The notes under the pieces were generated by a model. It saw only the letters and a list, made by a program, of their open reading frames with translations. It was not told where the DNA came from and ran no database searches. A program made the translations under genes and the position numbers. A stretch of 64,000 nucleotides of DNA, from the NCBI RefSeq assembly GCF_014904705.1, contig NZ_JACZCQ010000009.1, forward strand, positions 124,001 through 188,000, in the 5' to 3' direction. Positions 16,122 through 24,799 of the stretch are shown piece after piece. The first letter of the stretch is position 1, and every line of letters begins with the position of its first letter. The stretch is from Nisaea sediminum (GTDB lineage: Bacteria; Pseudomonadota; Alphaproteobacteria; Thalassobaculales; Thalassobaculaceae).

Positions 16122-17258
16122 TTATGCGGTTGGAATGATTCCAGGTTTTTCGGAGGCGGCGCGCTTGCCTCCGCCGGGGATCAGGCGGCGGTCGACGGCG
16201 CTGCTCTTGATCAGGGCGAAAACCTCTCTGCCCGGTGCGAGGTCGAGACGCACCACGCTTTCCCGCGTGATGCGCGACCGGAGGCCGGTCCCGTCCAGAT
16301 CCATCAGGACTTCGGCGAAGGCGCCTTCCTCGATGAAGATCTCCGAAATGCGGGCCCGGAGCGCGTTGCGGATGCTGATCGCCGCAGGCTCCTCCGTGGC
16401 GATCGAAACGTCGCGCGCGCGGATGCGGACCCTGACGATGGTACCCTTTTCGGCATCGATATTCGGCATGCGGAGGATCTGATTGCCGATCGCAAGGTCG
16501 GTCATGGCGAATTCCGGATCATGGGCGACAACCGGGCCCTCGAGAATCACACCGGCTTCGAAACGTCCCATCATCGGGCCGAGATCCATCCGCTGCATGA
16601 CATCCGGCACGGCGCCCTGGGCGGCCACGGTGCCGCCCCGGATCAGCAGCATGTGATCCGCGAGGCGGCTGAGTTCGTCGATGGAGTGGGTGACGTAGAG
16701 GACCGGCAGGTTCATCTCCTCCCGGAGACGCTCGATATAGGGCAGGATTTCCATCTTGCGCCGGAGATCAAGGGCGGACAGAGGTTCGTCCATCAGCAGC
16801 AGGCGAGGACGCGAGACGAGGGCGCGTCCAATGGCGACGCGTTGGGTCTCCCCTCCGGACAGGTCCTCGATACGGCGATGGAGCAGTGGCGAGAGGTCGA
16901 GCATGTCGACAATCTGGTCACGTGTCGGCTCCTTCCGCTCGGGGCTCGCCCGGCGGACGGCGTAATCGAGGTTTCCGCCCGCAGTCAGATGCGGAAACAG
17001 CCGGCTGTCCTGGAAGACGAAGCCGATGCTACGCCTGTGTGGCGACACGAAAATGCCTCGCCGGTCGTCCTGCCAGATCTCGCCCGCATGTTCGACATAA
17101 GTGTCGGTGCCCCGCTCCAGTCCCGCCGCGAGCCTCAATAGCGTCGTCTTGCCATGTCCGGAGGGTCCGAAGAGACCTACGATGCCGGCAAGCGGAGTCG
17201 AGACGTCCACGTCGGCGGCGAATTCCGGAAAGCGGATGGTGCTGCGGAGAACCAGCAT
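16122..17258 (-). CDS. modC: molybdate ABC transporter ATP-binding protein ModC
   Basis: A 378-aa ATPase. Walker A GPSGHGKTT is at residues 31-39, the Q-loop in FVFQDSRLFPHLTAGGNL, the signature LSGGETQRVAIGR around residue 135, and Walker B LLLMDEPLSALDL. After about residue 285 comes a molybdate/tungstate-binding TOBE (MOP) domain, which separates ModC from other importer ATPases. It is the last mod gene, six bases after modB. The fbpAB genes that follow lack an ATPase, so functional sharing is conceivable though unproved. Confidence 0.93.
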   Translation of the reverse strand: MLVLRSTIRFPEFAADVDVSTPLAGIVGLFGPSGHGKTTLLRLAAGLERGTDTYVEHAGEIWQDDRRGIFVSPHRRSIGFVFQDSRLFPHLTAGGNLDYAVRRASPERKEPTRDQIVDMLDLSPLLHRRIEDLSGGETQRVAIGRALVSRPRLLLMDEPLSALDLRRKMEILPYIERLREEMNLPVLYVTHSIDELSRLADHMLLIRGGTVAAQGAVPDVMQRMDLGPMMGRFEAGVILEGPVVAHDPEFAMTDLAIGNQILRMPNIDAEKGTIVRVRIRARDVSIATEEPAAISIRNALRARISEIFIEEGAFAEVLMDLDGTGLRSRITRESVVRLDLAPGREVFALIKSSAVDRRLIPGGGKRAASEKPGIIPTA

Positions 17259-17264
17259 GGTGTT

Positions 17265-17942
17265 TCAGCCGACCCTGACCGGTGCGCGGCGGTGCAGGAT
17301 CGTGACCGCCATCAGCACAAGGAAGGAAAACACCAGGAGGCCGATCGAAAGCCGGTGCGCCTCGGCATAGGAGAGGGTTTCCACATGTTCGAAGATCGCG
17401 ATCGAGATGACCCGGGTGCGCTCGGGAATGTTCCCGCCGACCATCAGCACGACGCCGAATTCGCCGATGGTGTGGGCGAAGGTGAGGACAAGGGCGGTGA
17501 TATAGCCGCGGAGCGCGATCGGCGAGGCGACGGTGAGGAATGCATCGAACGGCGAAGCGCCGAGCGTGGCCGCCGCTTCCAAATGCTTTACCCCGACAGC
17601 CTGGAACGCGGTCTGCAACGGCTGTACGGCAAACGGCAGCGAATAGACCATGGAGGCGATCAGCAGACCGGCGAAGGAGAAAGCCAGACTTTCGCCGGTG
17701 AGCGCGACCCAGGCGCTACCGAGACCGCCGGCCGGACCGAGCAGGATCAGCAGATAGAAGCCGAGCACGGTCGGCGGCAGGACCAGGGGCAGGGCGACGA
17801 CAGGCTCGACGATCCAGCGCAGCCGCGAGCGGGTATGCGCCAGCCACCAAGCGAGCGGTGTCGCGAGCAGCAGCAGGATGACGGAGGTCGCGCCAGCCAG
17901 CTTCAGGGTCAGCAGGATCGCGGAAAGATCGCCGTCGCTCAC
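17265..17942 (-). CDS. modB: molybdate ABC transporter permease ModB
   Basis: A 225-aa permease with five to six helices and the EAA-type loop 'HLEAAATLGASPFDAFLTVA'. The GTG start at 17942 overlaps the modA stop (GTGA), so translation is coupled; the frame upstream of this GTG is antisense noise. It forms the channel for molybdate delivered by ModA. Length fits ModB. Confidence 0.92.
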   Translation of the reverse strand: MSDGDLSAILLTLKLAGATSVILLLLATPLAWWLAHTRSRLRWIVEPVVALPLVLPPTVLGFYLLILLGPAGGLGSAWVALTGESLAFSFAGLLIASMVYSLPFAVQPLQTAFQAVGVKHLEAAATLGASPFDAFLTVASPIALRGYITALVLTFAHTIGEFGVVLMVGGNIPERTRVISIAIFEHVETLSYAEAHRLSIGLLVFSFLVLMAVTILHRRAPVRVG

Positions 17943-18739
17943 GGGCAGCTCTCGGCGGGTGCGTAGCCGGCAGCCCTGATCGCGGTGCAGGCCTCGGCTT
18001 CTGTCAGGAACGCGAGGAAAGCCTTCGCAGCGGGATTGCCCTTGCCGCGGAGCAGCAGCACGGCGTCCTGCCGGATCGGGGTGTGCAGTTCCGCCGGAAC
18101 GACCCAATGGCTTCCTTTTAGCCCGGCCGGTGCGTCCTGGAGCTGGGACAGCGCAACGAAGCCCGCCGACACGCCTCCGGAGGCGGTGATCTGGAACGCC
18201 TGTGCGATGTTCTGTCCCATCACGATCCGATCGCGATAGCCGTCCCATAGCCCCATCGCTTCGAGGCTCTCGCGGGCGGCCAGCCCATATGGGGCGAGCT
18301 TCGGGTTTGCGAGCGCGATGCGGCCAACCTTGTCCGAGGCGAGAAAGGCCGCGCCATCGCTGGAAATGCGCCCCGGATCGGGACTCCAGAGCGCCAATTG
18401 TCCGGTCGCGTAGGTAAAGGGTTTGGCTGCGGCCTGTTTTTCCGCGAAGAGCCTTGCCGGGCGGAGCTGGTCTGCGGCAAGCAGCGCGTCGAACGGAGCC
18501 CCCTGGCGGATCTGGGCATAGAGTTGCCCAGTCGACCCGGTAGCGATCACCAGTTTGTGGCCGCTCCGCCGCTCGAAGGTGTCGGCAAGCTTTTGAGCCG
18601 TCGAGGTGAAATTGGCCGCGACCGCCACAGTGCCTTCAGCGGCGCCGGCATCGCAGGCGATGGCGCCGAGAGCGACGGCCAGTCCGAGAACTCGGCATAT
18701 CGGATGCCGGGTGATCCTGCTCGAAAGTCGGAATTGCAT
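17939..18739 (-). CDS. modA: molybdate-binding periplasmic protein ModA
   Basis: A 266-aa binding protein with a signal peptide (about 1-33, cleavage near DAGAAEG). The mature start VAVAANFTSTAQKL, the GSTGQLYAQIRQGAPFD segment and LANPKLAPYGLAARE near residue 148 are diagnostic of ModA and line the oxyanion pocket. It is first in modABC, downstream of a ModE-like operator. Confidence 0.94.
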   Translation of the reverse strand: MQFRLSSRITRHPICRVLGLAVALGAIACDAGAAEGTVAVAANFTSTAQKLADTFERRSGHKLVIATGSTGQLYAQIRQGAPFDALLAADQLRPARLFAEKQAAAKPFTYATGQLALWSPDPGRISSDGAAFLASDKVGRIALANPKLAPYGLAARESLEAMGLWDGYRDRIVMGQNIAQAFQITASGGVSAGFVALSQLQDAPAGLKGSHWVVPAELHTPIRQDAVLLLRGKGNPAAKAFLAFLTEAEACTAIRAAGYAPAESCP

Positions 18740-18779
18740 GGACGGTCTCGTAGCCGATATCTGGTGCGCAACGGGATAT

Positions 18780-18803
18780 CGTTATATTCATTCGGATACA
18801 ACG
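18780..18803. promoter_or_regulatory. ModE-box operator
   Basis: Arms CGTTATAT (18780-18787) and ATACAACG (18796-18803) pair at seven of eight positions around eight bases. This resembles the known ModE recognition pattern with CGTTATAT half sites. It lies between modE and modA, 41 bp before modA, so molybdate-bound ModE probably represses modABC from here. Confidence 0.75.
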
Positions 18804-18808
18804 GTGCG

Positions 18809-19198
18809 TCAAGCGTCGGACCCGGTCTCACCCAAATCGCGACCTTCGGCGAGAAGGCCACGCAAACGCTCGATCTCGGGCGCCAGAACCTCGGCCGCAC
18901 GCGCTTCCATCTGCCGGTAGCAGGCCGCGACCTCTTGTCCCAGCGCCGTCAATCGTGCGCCGCCGCCACTGCTTCCGCCCTTGGCGGTCACCACCAGCGG
19001 CGCGGAGAAATGCGCGTTCATTTTCTGCACCAGCAGCCAGGCGCGACGGTAGCTCATGCCCATCCGCCGCCCGGCCTTGCTTATCGAACCGGTCTCTCCG
19101 ATCGCTTCCAGAAGGTCTGCCTGGCCGGGGCCGATGGCGACATTCTCGTCCAGCACGACGCGCAACCGTGGACCGAGGGTTTTGTTTCCTGCTTTCAT
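18809..19198 (-). CDS. modE: ModE N-terminal-domain regulator (single-domain ModE)
   Basis: A 129-aa protein made of a LysR-like winged helix: DLLEAIGETGSISKAGRRMG, MSYRRAWLLVQKMN, and the wing VVTAKGGSSGGGARLTALG, all diagnostic of the ModE DNA-binding domain. The C-terminal tandem MOP domains of E. coli ModE are absent; the protein ends in a helix. Such short forms bind DNA but sense molybdate by a less clear route. Start at the second in-frame Met (19198) is preferred. It precedes modABC, with the operator after its stop codon. Confidence 0.88.
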   Translation of the reverse strand: MKAGNKTLGPRLRVVLDENVAIGPGQADLLEAIGETGSISKAGRRMGMSYRRAWLLVQKMNAHFSAPLVVTAKGGSSGGGARLTALGQEVAACYRQMEARAAEVLAPEIERLRGLLAEGRDLGETGSDA

Positions 19199-19274
19199 GG
19201 CGCCGACTTTGCCACGGTATCCTCCGTGGCACATCGGCAAAATCGAAAGACCTGAAAGGTCGGCGGGAGGCGTA

Positions 19275-20063
19275 ATGACGGGCGCAACGGACGAACTTCT
19301 CTACGAGGTGAGGAACGGGATCGGCTGGATCACCTTCAACCGGCCGCAGGCGCGCAATGCCTTCACCTTCGCAATGTACGAGGGGGTCGCCAGGATCTGC
19401 CGCGAGGCACGGGCGGGCGGCGATGTCGCCGCCATCGTGATGTCCGGGGCCGGCGACAAGGCCTTCGCCGCCGGGACCGATATCGGCCAGTTCAAGCACT
19501 TCAGCGGAGCGGACGATGCGCTCGCCTACGAGGCGAACGGCAACAGGATGATGAACGATATCGAGCGTTGCCAGGTGCCGACCATTGCGGCGATCCACGG
19601 TGCCTGCACCGGAGGCGGGGCGGCGATCGCGGCCGCCTGCGACATCCGTATTGCCGCGGCTGACCTGAAATACGGTTTCCCGATCGCACGCACCCTCGGC
19701 AATTGTCTCTCCAATGAAAATCTCCGGCGCCTCTCCTGGCTTGTCGGTCCGGCCCGGGTGTCCGAGATGCTGCTGACCGCGCGTCTGATCGAAGGCGAGG
19801 AAGCGAAGGCCATCGGGCTGATTTCCGAGGTGCTGGCGGACAAGGACGCGGTGATCGCGCGGGCGGAGGAACTTGCTACCAGGATGAAGGGCCATGCCCC
19901 GATCACCATGCGGGTCACCAAGGAAGCGCTCCGCCGTCTGAAGAGCAGCGGCGGTGTGCCCGACGATCACGACCTTATCGTCGCCGCCTATACCAGCGAC
20001 GATTTCCGCGAGGGCATGTCGGCCTTCCTCGAGAAGCGCAAACCAGACTGGAAGGGCCGCTAG
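19275..20063 (+). CDS. crotonase-fold protein (enoyl-CoA hydratase/isomerase family)
   Basis: A 262-aa crotonase. Seen: the CoA-binding region VRNGIGWITFNRPQARNAF, oxyanion segment AAGTDIGQF and 'IHGACTGGGAAIAAACDIRI'. The usual catalytic glutamates of hydratases are not obvious: the first position reads Ala-Ala in GGGAAIAAACD instead of GGGxEL, and no PExG motif follows. It may therefore be an isomerase, hydrolase or decarboxylase-type member. The start at ATG 19275 is set by GGGAGG upstream; the frame open from 19056 is antisense to modE. Divergent from modE. Confidence 0.85.
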   Translation: MTGATDELLYEVRNGIGWITFNRPQARNAFTFAMYEGVARICREARAGGDVAAIVMSGAGDKAFAAGTDIGQFKHFSGADDALAYEANGNRMMNDIERCQVPTIAAIHGACTGGGAAIAAACDIRIAAADLKYGFPIARTLGNCLSNENLRRLSWLVGPARVSEMLLTARLIEGEEAKAIGLISEVLADKDAVIARAEELATRMKGHAPITMRVTKEALRRLKSSGGVPDDHDLIVAAYTSDDFREGMSAFLEKRKPDWKGR

Positions 20064-20093
20064 GCGGATATCGCTTGGTGAATTGGGAGCCGC

Positions 20094-20690
20094 TCACGCC
20101 GGGTCGTTGAGGTTGCTTCCGCCCAGTGCCGGAACCAGCTGATCTCCGTCACCTCTCTTGTCTTCGAGACGTGCAGCGAGATAGCCGCGGAGAGCGAACA
20201 GGATGACGAGCGGCAATGCGACGCTCGTCAGGCTGTCACCGGCGTGGAAATAAGCCCACGGAATCGCGCCGGTTACAGCGGCCAGAATGACGAGCGAATA
20301 GCGGAACCTGATCCGCGCGGGTCCCGTGTCAGTGCCGATCAAGCCGCGCTCGGTCGTTCCGATCAGGAGAGCGCCGACAAGAGCAACGACCACGAAGAGG
20401 GCGGTCTGTGCTTGGTGCCGGAGCGTCTCTGCCCATTCGTCGAAACCCAGCTTGTACAGGCCGACGATCGCCGGCGTGATCAGGAGGAGGTGAATATTGA
20501 TCCCGAGAACGACCGGGCTGAATTTCGGTCTGGTCACGCCGATCGCCCCGAGGACGAGAGCGGCGCTTGCCGCGCCGGACCAGCCCGCGGTCTCCAGTCC
20601 GAAGCCGCCGCGCCAAAGGGAGAGAAACACCAGCGTAGGCAGCATTTCCGCGCTGGCGACGAGCCACGCATTCTGACTGGTTTTGCTCAT
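20094..20690 (-). CDS. hydrophobic membrane protein, unknown function
   Basis: A 198-aa protein with about five to six membrane segments, for example VVLGINIHLLLITPAIVGLY and ALFVVVALVGALLIG, ending in a charged tail. The ATG at 20690 fits the start of the hydrophobic pattern; the frame open to 20885 is antisense and arginine-rich. I do not recognise a family. It is convergent with the crotonase-fold gene and co-oriented with the GNAT gene but separated from it by about 125 bp. Confidence 0.7.
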   Translation of the reverse strand: MSKTSQNAWLVASAEMLPTLVFLSLWRGGFGLETAGWSGAASAALVLGAIGVTRPKFSPVVLGINIHLLLITPAIVGLYKLGFDEWAETLRHQAQTALFVVVALVGALLIGTTERGLIGTDTGPARIRFRYSLVILAAVTGAIPWAYFHAGDSLTSVALPLVILFALRGYLAARLEDKRGDGDQLVPALGGSNLNDPA

Positions 20691-20815
20691 ATGTCGGCCT
20701 CCCGGACCAGATGGCGAACAAACCGCATTTAAACGATTGCGGGCAATTAACCGAAGGAAGACAAAGTCGGTCAAGGAATGGCCGAATGCAAGCTGTGCGG
20801 GTCTCCGGTCCGGAT

Positions 20816-21277
20816 TCAGGCAGCGATCTCGCAGGTCATGAAGGTGCTGTGGGGATCGAGCCTGTAGCTGCCGAAGGGCGGGCATTCGGTAAAGCCGAAG
20901 CGGGCATAGAGCGCCCGCGCCGGAGCGAAGGCCTCCATGGAGCCGGTCTCCAGGCTGATGCGGCGGTAGCCGCGCGCCCGTGCTTCTTTCAGAATATGTT
21001 CGACCATCGCCCGTCCGACGCCCTTGCCGCGATGGCGGGCGGCAGTGTGCATGGATTTCAGCTCGCCATGTTCCGGCGAGAGCTCCCGGAGCGCGCCGCA
21101 GCCGAGCAGGTCCCCGTCTTCCCAGGCGCTCCAGAAGGTGATGTCCGGACGTCTCAACCCGTCCAGATCGAGAGCGTGGACGCTTTCCGGCGGGGAGTGG
21201 GCGTTCCCGTGGTCGAGATGCGCACTCAGCAGCATGGCGATTTCGTGGCCGGTCAGATCGTCAACGCGGATATGCAT
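20816..21277 (-). CDS. GNAT family N-acetyltransferase (YsnE-like)
   Basis: A 153-aa acetyltransferase. The acetyl-CoA loop is seen as RHRGKGVGRAMVEHI, with SMHTAARHRG before it. The sequence SPPESVHALDLDGLR, 'DITFWSAWEDGDLLGCGALR' and 'RISLETGSMEAFAPARALYA' is characteristic of the YsnE-like subgroup, which can be read from this signature. ATG 21277 is set by GAGGA eight bases upstream. Acyl acceptor unknown. Confidence 0.9.
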   Translation of the reverse strand: MHIRVDDLTGHEIAMLLSAHLDHGNAHSPPESVHALDLDGLRRPDITFWSAWEDGDLLGCGALRELSPEHGELKSMHTAARHRGKGVGRAMVEHILKEARARGYRRISLETGSMEAFAPARALYARFGFTECPPFGSYRLDPHSTFMTCEIAA

Positions 21278-21462
21278 TTCATAGTCCTCTAGCAGCCTTC
21301 CCGGATAGCCTATCAATCCTGCGGGCGATTGCTCAAGGTTCCGCACCGGTTGTCACGTCTCCATCGTCCGGATGAGTGACAAGTCTGGTATTCCGGCTTA
21401 TATTTCAATAAATTGTGGTTCGTACTCCAGAACCAGTCGCGCGATCGGTGGGCTACCTCGAC

Positions 21463-23682
21463 ATGGCGATATCTCTGCAGACGGCAGTGCTCAGCGCGAT
21501 GGTCGGGACCTTGCTGCTCGCGGCGGCACTTACCTATCTTCGGACCTTGCCTAATGCGCCACGCGGTTTGGGTTACTGGTCCGGCGGATTCTGGGTCCAT
21601 GTTTCCGGATATGCCTGTACCGCGTTCATCCAGCCTCCCCTCCAAACTCTGCTCGGCGAGATTCTCCAGGCAGCCTCTGCGATTCTGATTCTGGCGGGGA
21701 CCGCTGTTTTCATGGGGCGGAGCGTTCGCCCGCCGCTGCTCGTCGTCGGAATATCCCTCGTGGCTTTCTGGGCGCTCTTCGGGGCGGTCGCCGAGCTTGG
21801 ATTCGTGCTTCGGACGCTGCCGGTTTTCATGCTGTCGGGCGGCGCGCTGCTGTTGACCGCATGGCTGCTGTGGCGCAGATCCTCGGTTGGCCGTCTCGGG
21901 ACGGGATATCGTGTGGTCAGCGTGGTCTTCGTGCTCTGGGGACTGCACCGGCTCGATTATCCATTTCTGCGTCCAATCGAATCCTTCGCGCCATACGGCT
22001 TCATCATTGCAGAAGTGCTTGCCATTGCGGCGGCGGTCGGGCTGATGCTCGTGGCACAGCATAGTCTGATGGAGAGGGCCGAGGCGGAGGGCGCGGCGCG
22101 CAACCTTGCCGACAAGGCGTTGCGCAAGCAGCTGGATATCCAGCAGAGCATCATCGATGCGGTCTCGATCCCGATTTTCCTGAAGGATTCGGACGACAGG
22201 ATCATCAGCGCGAACCGCGCGTTCATGGAGCTGTTCGGCCGGCCGTCTGCGGAGATTCTCGGTATCTCCGTCACGGAGATCTGGAACGACCCGTCGGCCG
22301 ACAAGATCTTCCGCATCGCCGAGGAGTCGCTCGTCAGGGGGCAGTCCGAAGTCGTGGAGACCCAGCTGACGCTACCGGGCAGAGAACGCCGCGATTACGT
22401 GGTCTCGAAAGTGCCGCTTCTGATCGACGGGGCCGAACGTCCGGCGATTGTCGGTGTCCTGCAGGACATGACCGACCACAAGCGGGCGGAACTTAAGCTG
22501 TTCGAGAGCGAGAAACGCTTCCGAGATTTTGCCGAGTCGTCGTCCGACTGGCTCTGGGAAACGGATGTCGACGGGCGCTTCACCTTCTTCGCCCATGGAA
22601 GCGGGAACTATAGCGGTCATGTTCCGGAGACAAATCTCGGTAAGACCCGCTTCGAGGCGACGATCGAAGACCTAACGTCCGAAAAATGGCGCGCGCACAT
22701 CGCTGATCTAGAGGCCCGCCGCCCGTTCACCGGATTCCGCTATCTCCTGCGCGGCGACGACGGGCACGATGTCGCGGTGGCGATCAACGGAGTGCCGATC
22801 TTCAATGACGATGGCGAGTTCCTTGGTTATCGCGGCACCGGCAGCGACGTGACCCAGCAGCGCGAGGCAGAAATATCGCGGGACCGGGCCCGCCTGGAAG
22901 CCGAGCGCGCGAACCGCGCCAAGTCCGAGTTCCTCGCCACGATGAGCCACGAGTTCCGGACTCCGCTGAACGCAATCCTCGGCTTCAGCGAGATGCTGGC
23001 GAAAGAGGTCCTGGGTCCTCTCGGCAAAGACGGCTACAGGGACTATGCCGACGCGATCCACGACAGCGGAGCGCATATGCTCGCCCTGGTGAACGATATC
23101 CTCGATATTTCCGCTATCGAGGTCGGAAAACGGACTTTCGCCAAGGAAGAGATCGCCGTTCTCGACATGCTCAAGGAATGCACCGTCGAGGTCTCCACCA
23201 TCGCGGCGGACAAATCGATCAATCTCGAGGTCGGCGTCCCGAGCGAGCGGCTGACCGTCCTGGCTGACACGCGGTCGGTCCGGCAGATCGTTCTCAATCT
23301 GCTGTCGAACGCTGTGAAATTCACGCCGGAAGGGGGCTGGATCCGGTTGACCGCAAAACCGGATCGCGGCGACATGATTGCGATTTCCGTCGAGGACAAC
23401 GGCGAGGGCATCGCGCCGGAACGGCTTCCGACCATTACCGACCCGTTTTCACAGTCGGGCAGTCACCCGCACCACAGCCGGGAGGGCACCGGACTTGGTC
23501 TCAGCATCGTGAAATCCCTCGTGGAGGCACATTCGGGCGAGTTCAAAATCGAGAGCACGCTTGGAGTGGGCACCAAGGTGACCGTTTGGCTGCAGGCCTC
23601 ACTCGGCCCCAATCTGGCCGTTGCGGAGCATCAATATGCTGGCCCGAAGGCATTGCCCGAGGAGAATCCGGGCGAGGGATAG
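21463..23682 (+). CDS. membrane PAS-domain sensor histidine kinase
   Basis: A 739-aa kinase: about seven N-terminal membrane helices (to residue ~205), a short coiled linker, two PAS domains (about 225-345 and 350-480; the first with IIDAVSIPIFLKDSDDRII), a HisKA dimerisation domain with phospho-acceptor His496 in ATMSHEFRTPLNAILGF, and an ATPase domain with the N, G1 and G2 boxes (LLSNAVKFTPEGG, SVEDNGEGI, EGTGLGLSIV). No receiver or response regulator lies beside it, so it is an orphan. Start uncertain: an in-frame GTG at 21415 also exists, without a ribosome binding site. The next gene, bacA, lies 99 bp downstream. Confidence 0.88.
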   Translation: MAISLQTAVLSAMVGTLLLAAALTYLRTLPNAPRGLGYWSGGFWVHVSGYACTAFIQPPLQTLLGEILQAASAILILAGTAVFMGRSVRPPLLVVGISLVAFWALFGAVAELGFVLRTLPVFMLSGGALLLTAWLLWRRSSVGRLGTGYRVVSVVFVLWGLHRLDYPFLRPIESFAPYGFIIAEVLAIAAAVGLMLVAQHSLMERAEAEGAARNLADKALRKQLDIQQSIIDAVSIPIFLKDSDDRIISANRAFMELFGRPSAEILGISVTEIWNDPSADKIFRIAEESLVRGQSEVVETQLTLPGRERRDYVVSKVPLLIDGAERPAIVGVLQDMTDHKRAELKLFESEKRFRDFAESSSDWLWETDVDGRFTFFAHGSGNYSGHVPETNLGKTRFEATIEDLTSEKWRAHIADLEARRPFTGFRYLLRGDDGHDVAVAINGVPIFNDDGEFLGYRGTGSDVTQQREAEISRDRARLEAERANRAKSEFLATMSHEFRTPLNAILGFSEMLAKEVLGPLGKDGYRDYADAIHDSGAHMLALVNDILDISAIEVGKRTFAKEEIAVLDMLKECTVEVSTIAADKSINLEVGVPSERLTVLADTRSVRQIVLNLLSNAVKFTPEGGWIRLTAKPDRGDMIAISVEDNGEGIAPERLPTITDPFSQSGSHPHHSREGTGLGLSIVKSLVEAHSGEFKIESTLGVGTKVTVWLQASLGPNLAVAEHQYAGPKALPEENPGEG

Positions 23683-23781
23683 AAATGGGCTTCTCGCTGT
23701 CTGAATGGCGGCGCCGGTTGTTCTTCGCCCATGGCGCCTATACATCCACTGAATTGAACCAAATCGAGAACGGATAACCAG

Positions 23782-24786
23782 ATGTTTCGATCCTTTTTTC
23801 TGACCCGCGAATGGGCGATCTGGGCGTGGGTTGGCATGGCGATCATTTTTGGCGGCACCTGGTATCAGGTTCAGCTGGACGTGCAGATCAACGAGTGGTT
23901 CGGCGGCTTCTACGACATGGTGCAGAAGGCGCTGGCCGAGCCGAACAGCATCACAATCGGAGAGTTCTACAGATTTCTGCTCACATTCGGGCAGATCGCG
24001 GGCATTTATATCTTTGTCGCCGTGATGCTCGGATTCTTCACCAAGCATTGGGTGTTCCGATGGCGTCAGGCGATGAACAATTTCTACATGAGCAATTGGC
24101 AGCATCTGCGCCACATCGAGGGCGCAAGCCAGCGCGTCCAGGAAGATACCCGCCGCTTTGCCACAATCATGGAGACCCTCGGCAGCAGCCTGCTCGACTC
24201 TTTGATGACGCTGGTCGCGTTCCTGCCGATCCTCTGGGGCCTCTCGAAGCAGATCAAGGTGGTGCCCTTCTTCGGTGAAGTCGAGCACGCGCTGGTCTAT
24301 GTCGCCATTCTCTTCGCGCTCTTCGGCACCGCGGTTCTGGCGGCGGTCGGGGTGAAGTTGCCGGGCCTCGAATTCAACAACCAGAAGGTCGAAGCCGCCT
24401 ACCGCAAGGAACTGGTCTATGGCGAGGATCATGAGGAGCGCGCCGACCCGCCGACGGTCCGCGAGCTTTTCCAGAACGTGCGGCGGAACTATTTCCGGCT
24501 GTTCTTCCACTACATGTATTTCGACGTCGCGAAGTGGAGCTATCTGCAGTTCGGCGTCCTGGTGCCCTATATCGCCCTGGCGCCGACCATCGTCGCGGCG
24601 GGCATCACCCTCGGTGTCATGCAGCAGATCGTCCGCGCCTTCGGCCGGGTCGAGTCCTCGTTCCAGTTCTTGGTCCGGAGCTGGGGCACGATCGTCGAGC
24701 TGATCTCGGTCTACAAGCGTCTGCGGGCTTTCGAGGCGCAGATCGGCACCATGCGACCGGTTCCGCAACCGGAGGCGGCGGACTGA
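23782..24786 (+). CDS. bacA: peptide transporter SbmA/BacA family
   Basis: A 334-aa inner membrane protein with about seven to eight helices and conserved SbmA/BacA sequences: WYQVQLDVQINEWFGGFYD, KHWVFRWRQAMNNFYMSNW, IEGASQRVQEDTRRFA and FGRVESSFQFLVRSWGTIVE. It is shorter than E. coli SbmA (about 406 aa), which is common in alphaproteobacteria. The family imports proline-rich antimicrobial peptides and, in rhizobia, nodule peptides, and is needed for very-long-chain fatty acid content. Convergent with the siderophore transport operon. Confidence 0.93.
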   Translation: MFRSFFLTREWAIWAWVGMAIIFGGTWYQVQLDVQINEWFGGFYDMVQKALAEPNSITIGEFYRFLLTFGQIAGIYIFVAVMLGFFTKHWVFRWRQAMNNFYMSNWQHLRHIEGASQRVQEDTRRFATIMETLGSSLLDSLMTLVAFLPILWGLSKQIKVVPFFGEVEHALVYVAILFALFGTAVLAAVGVKLPGLEFNNQKVEAAYRKELVYGEDHEERADPPTVRELFQNVRRNYFRLFFHYMYFDVAKWSYLQFGVLVPYIALAPTIVAAGITLGVMQQIVRAFGRVESSFQFLVRSWGTIVELISVYKRLRAFEAQIGTMRPVPQPEAAD

Positions 24787-24799
24787 TCAGAGTGCTGCG

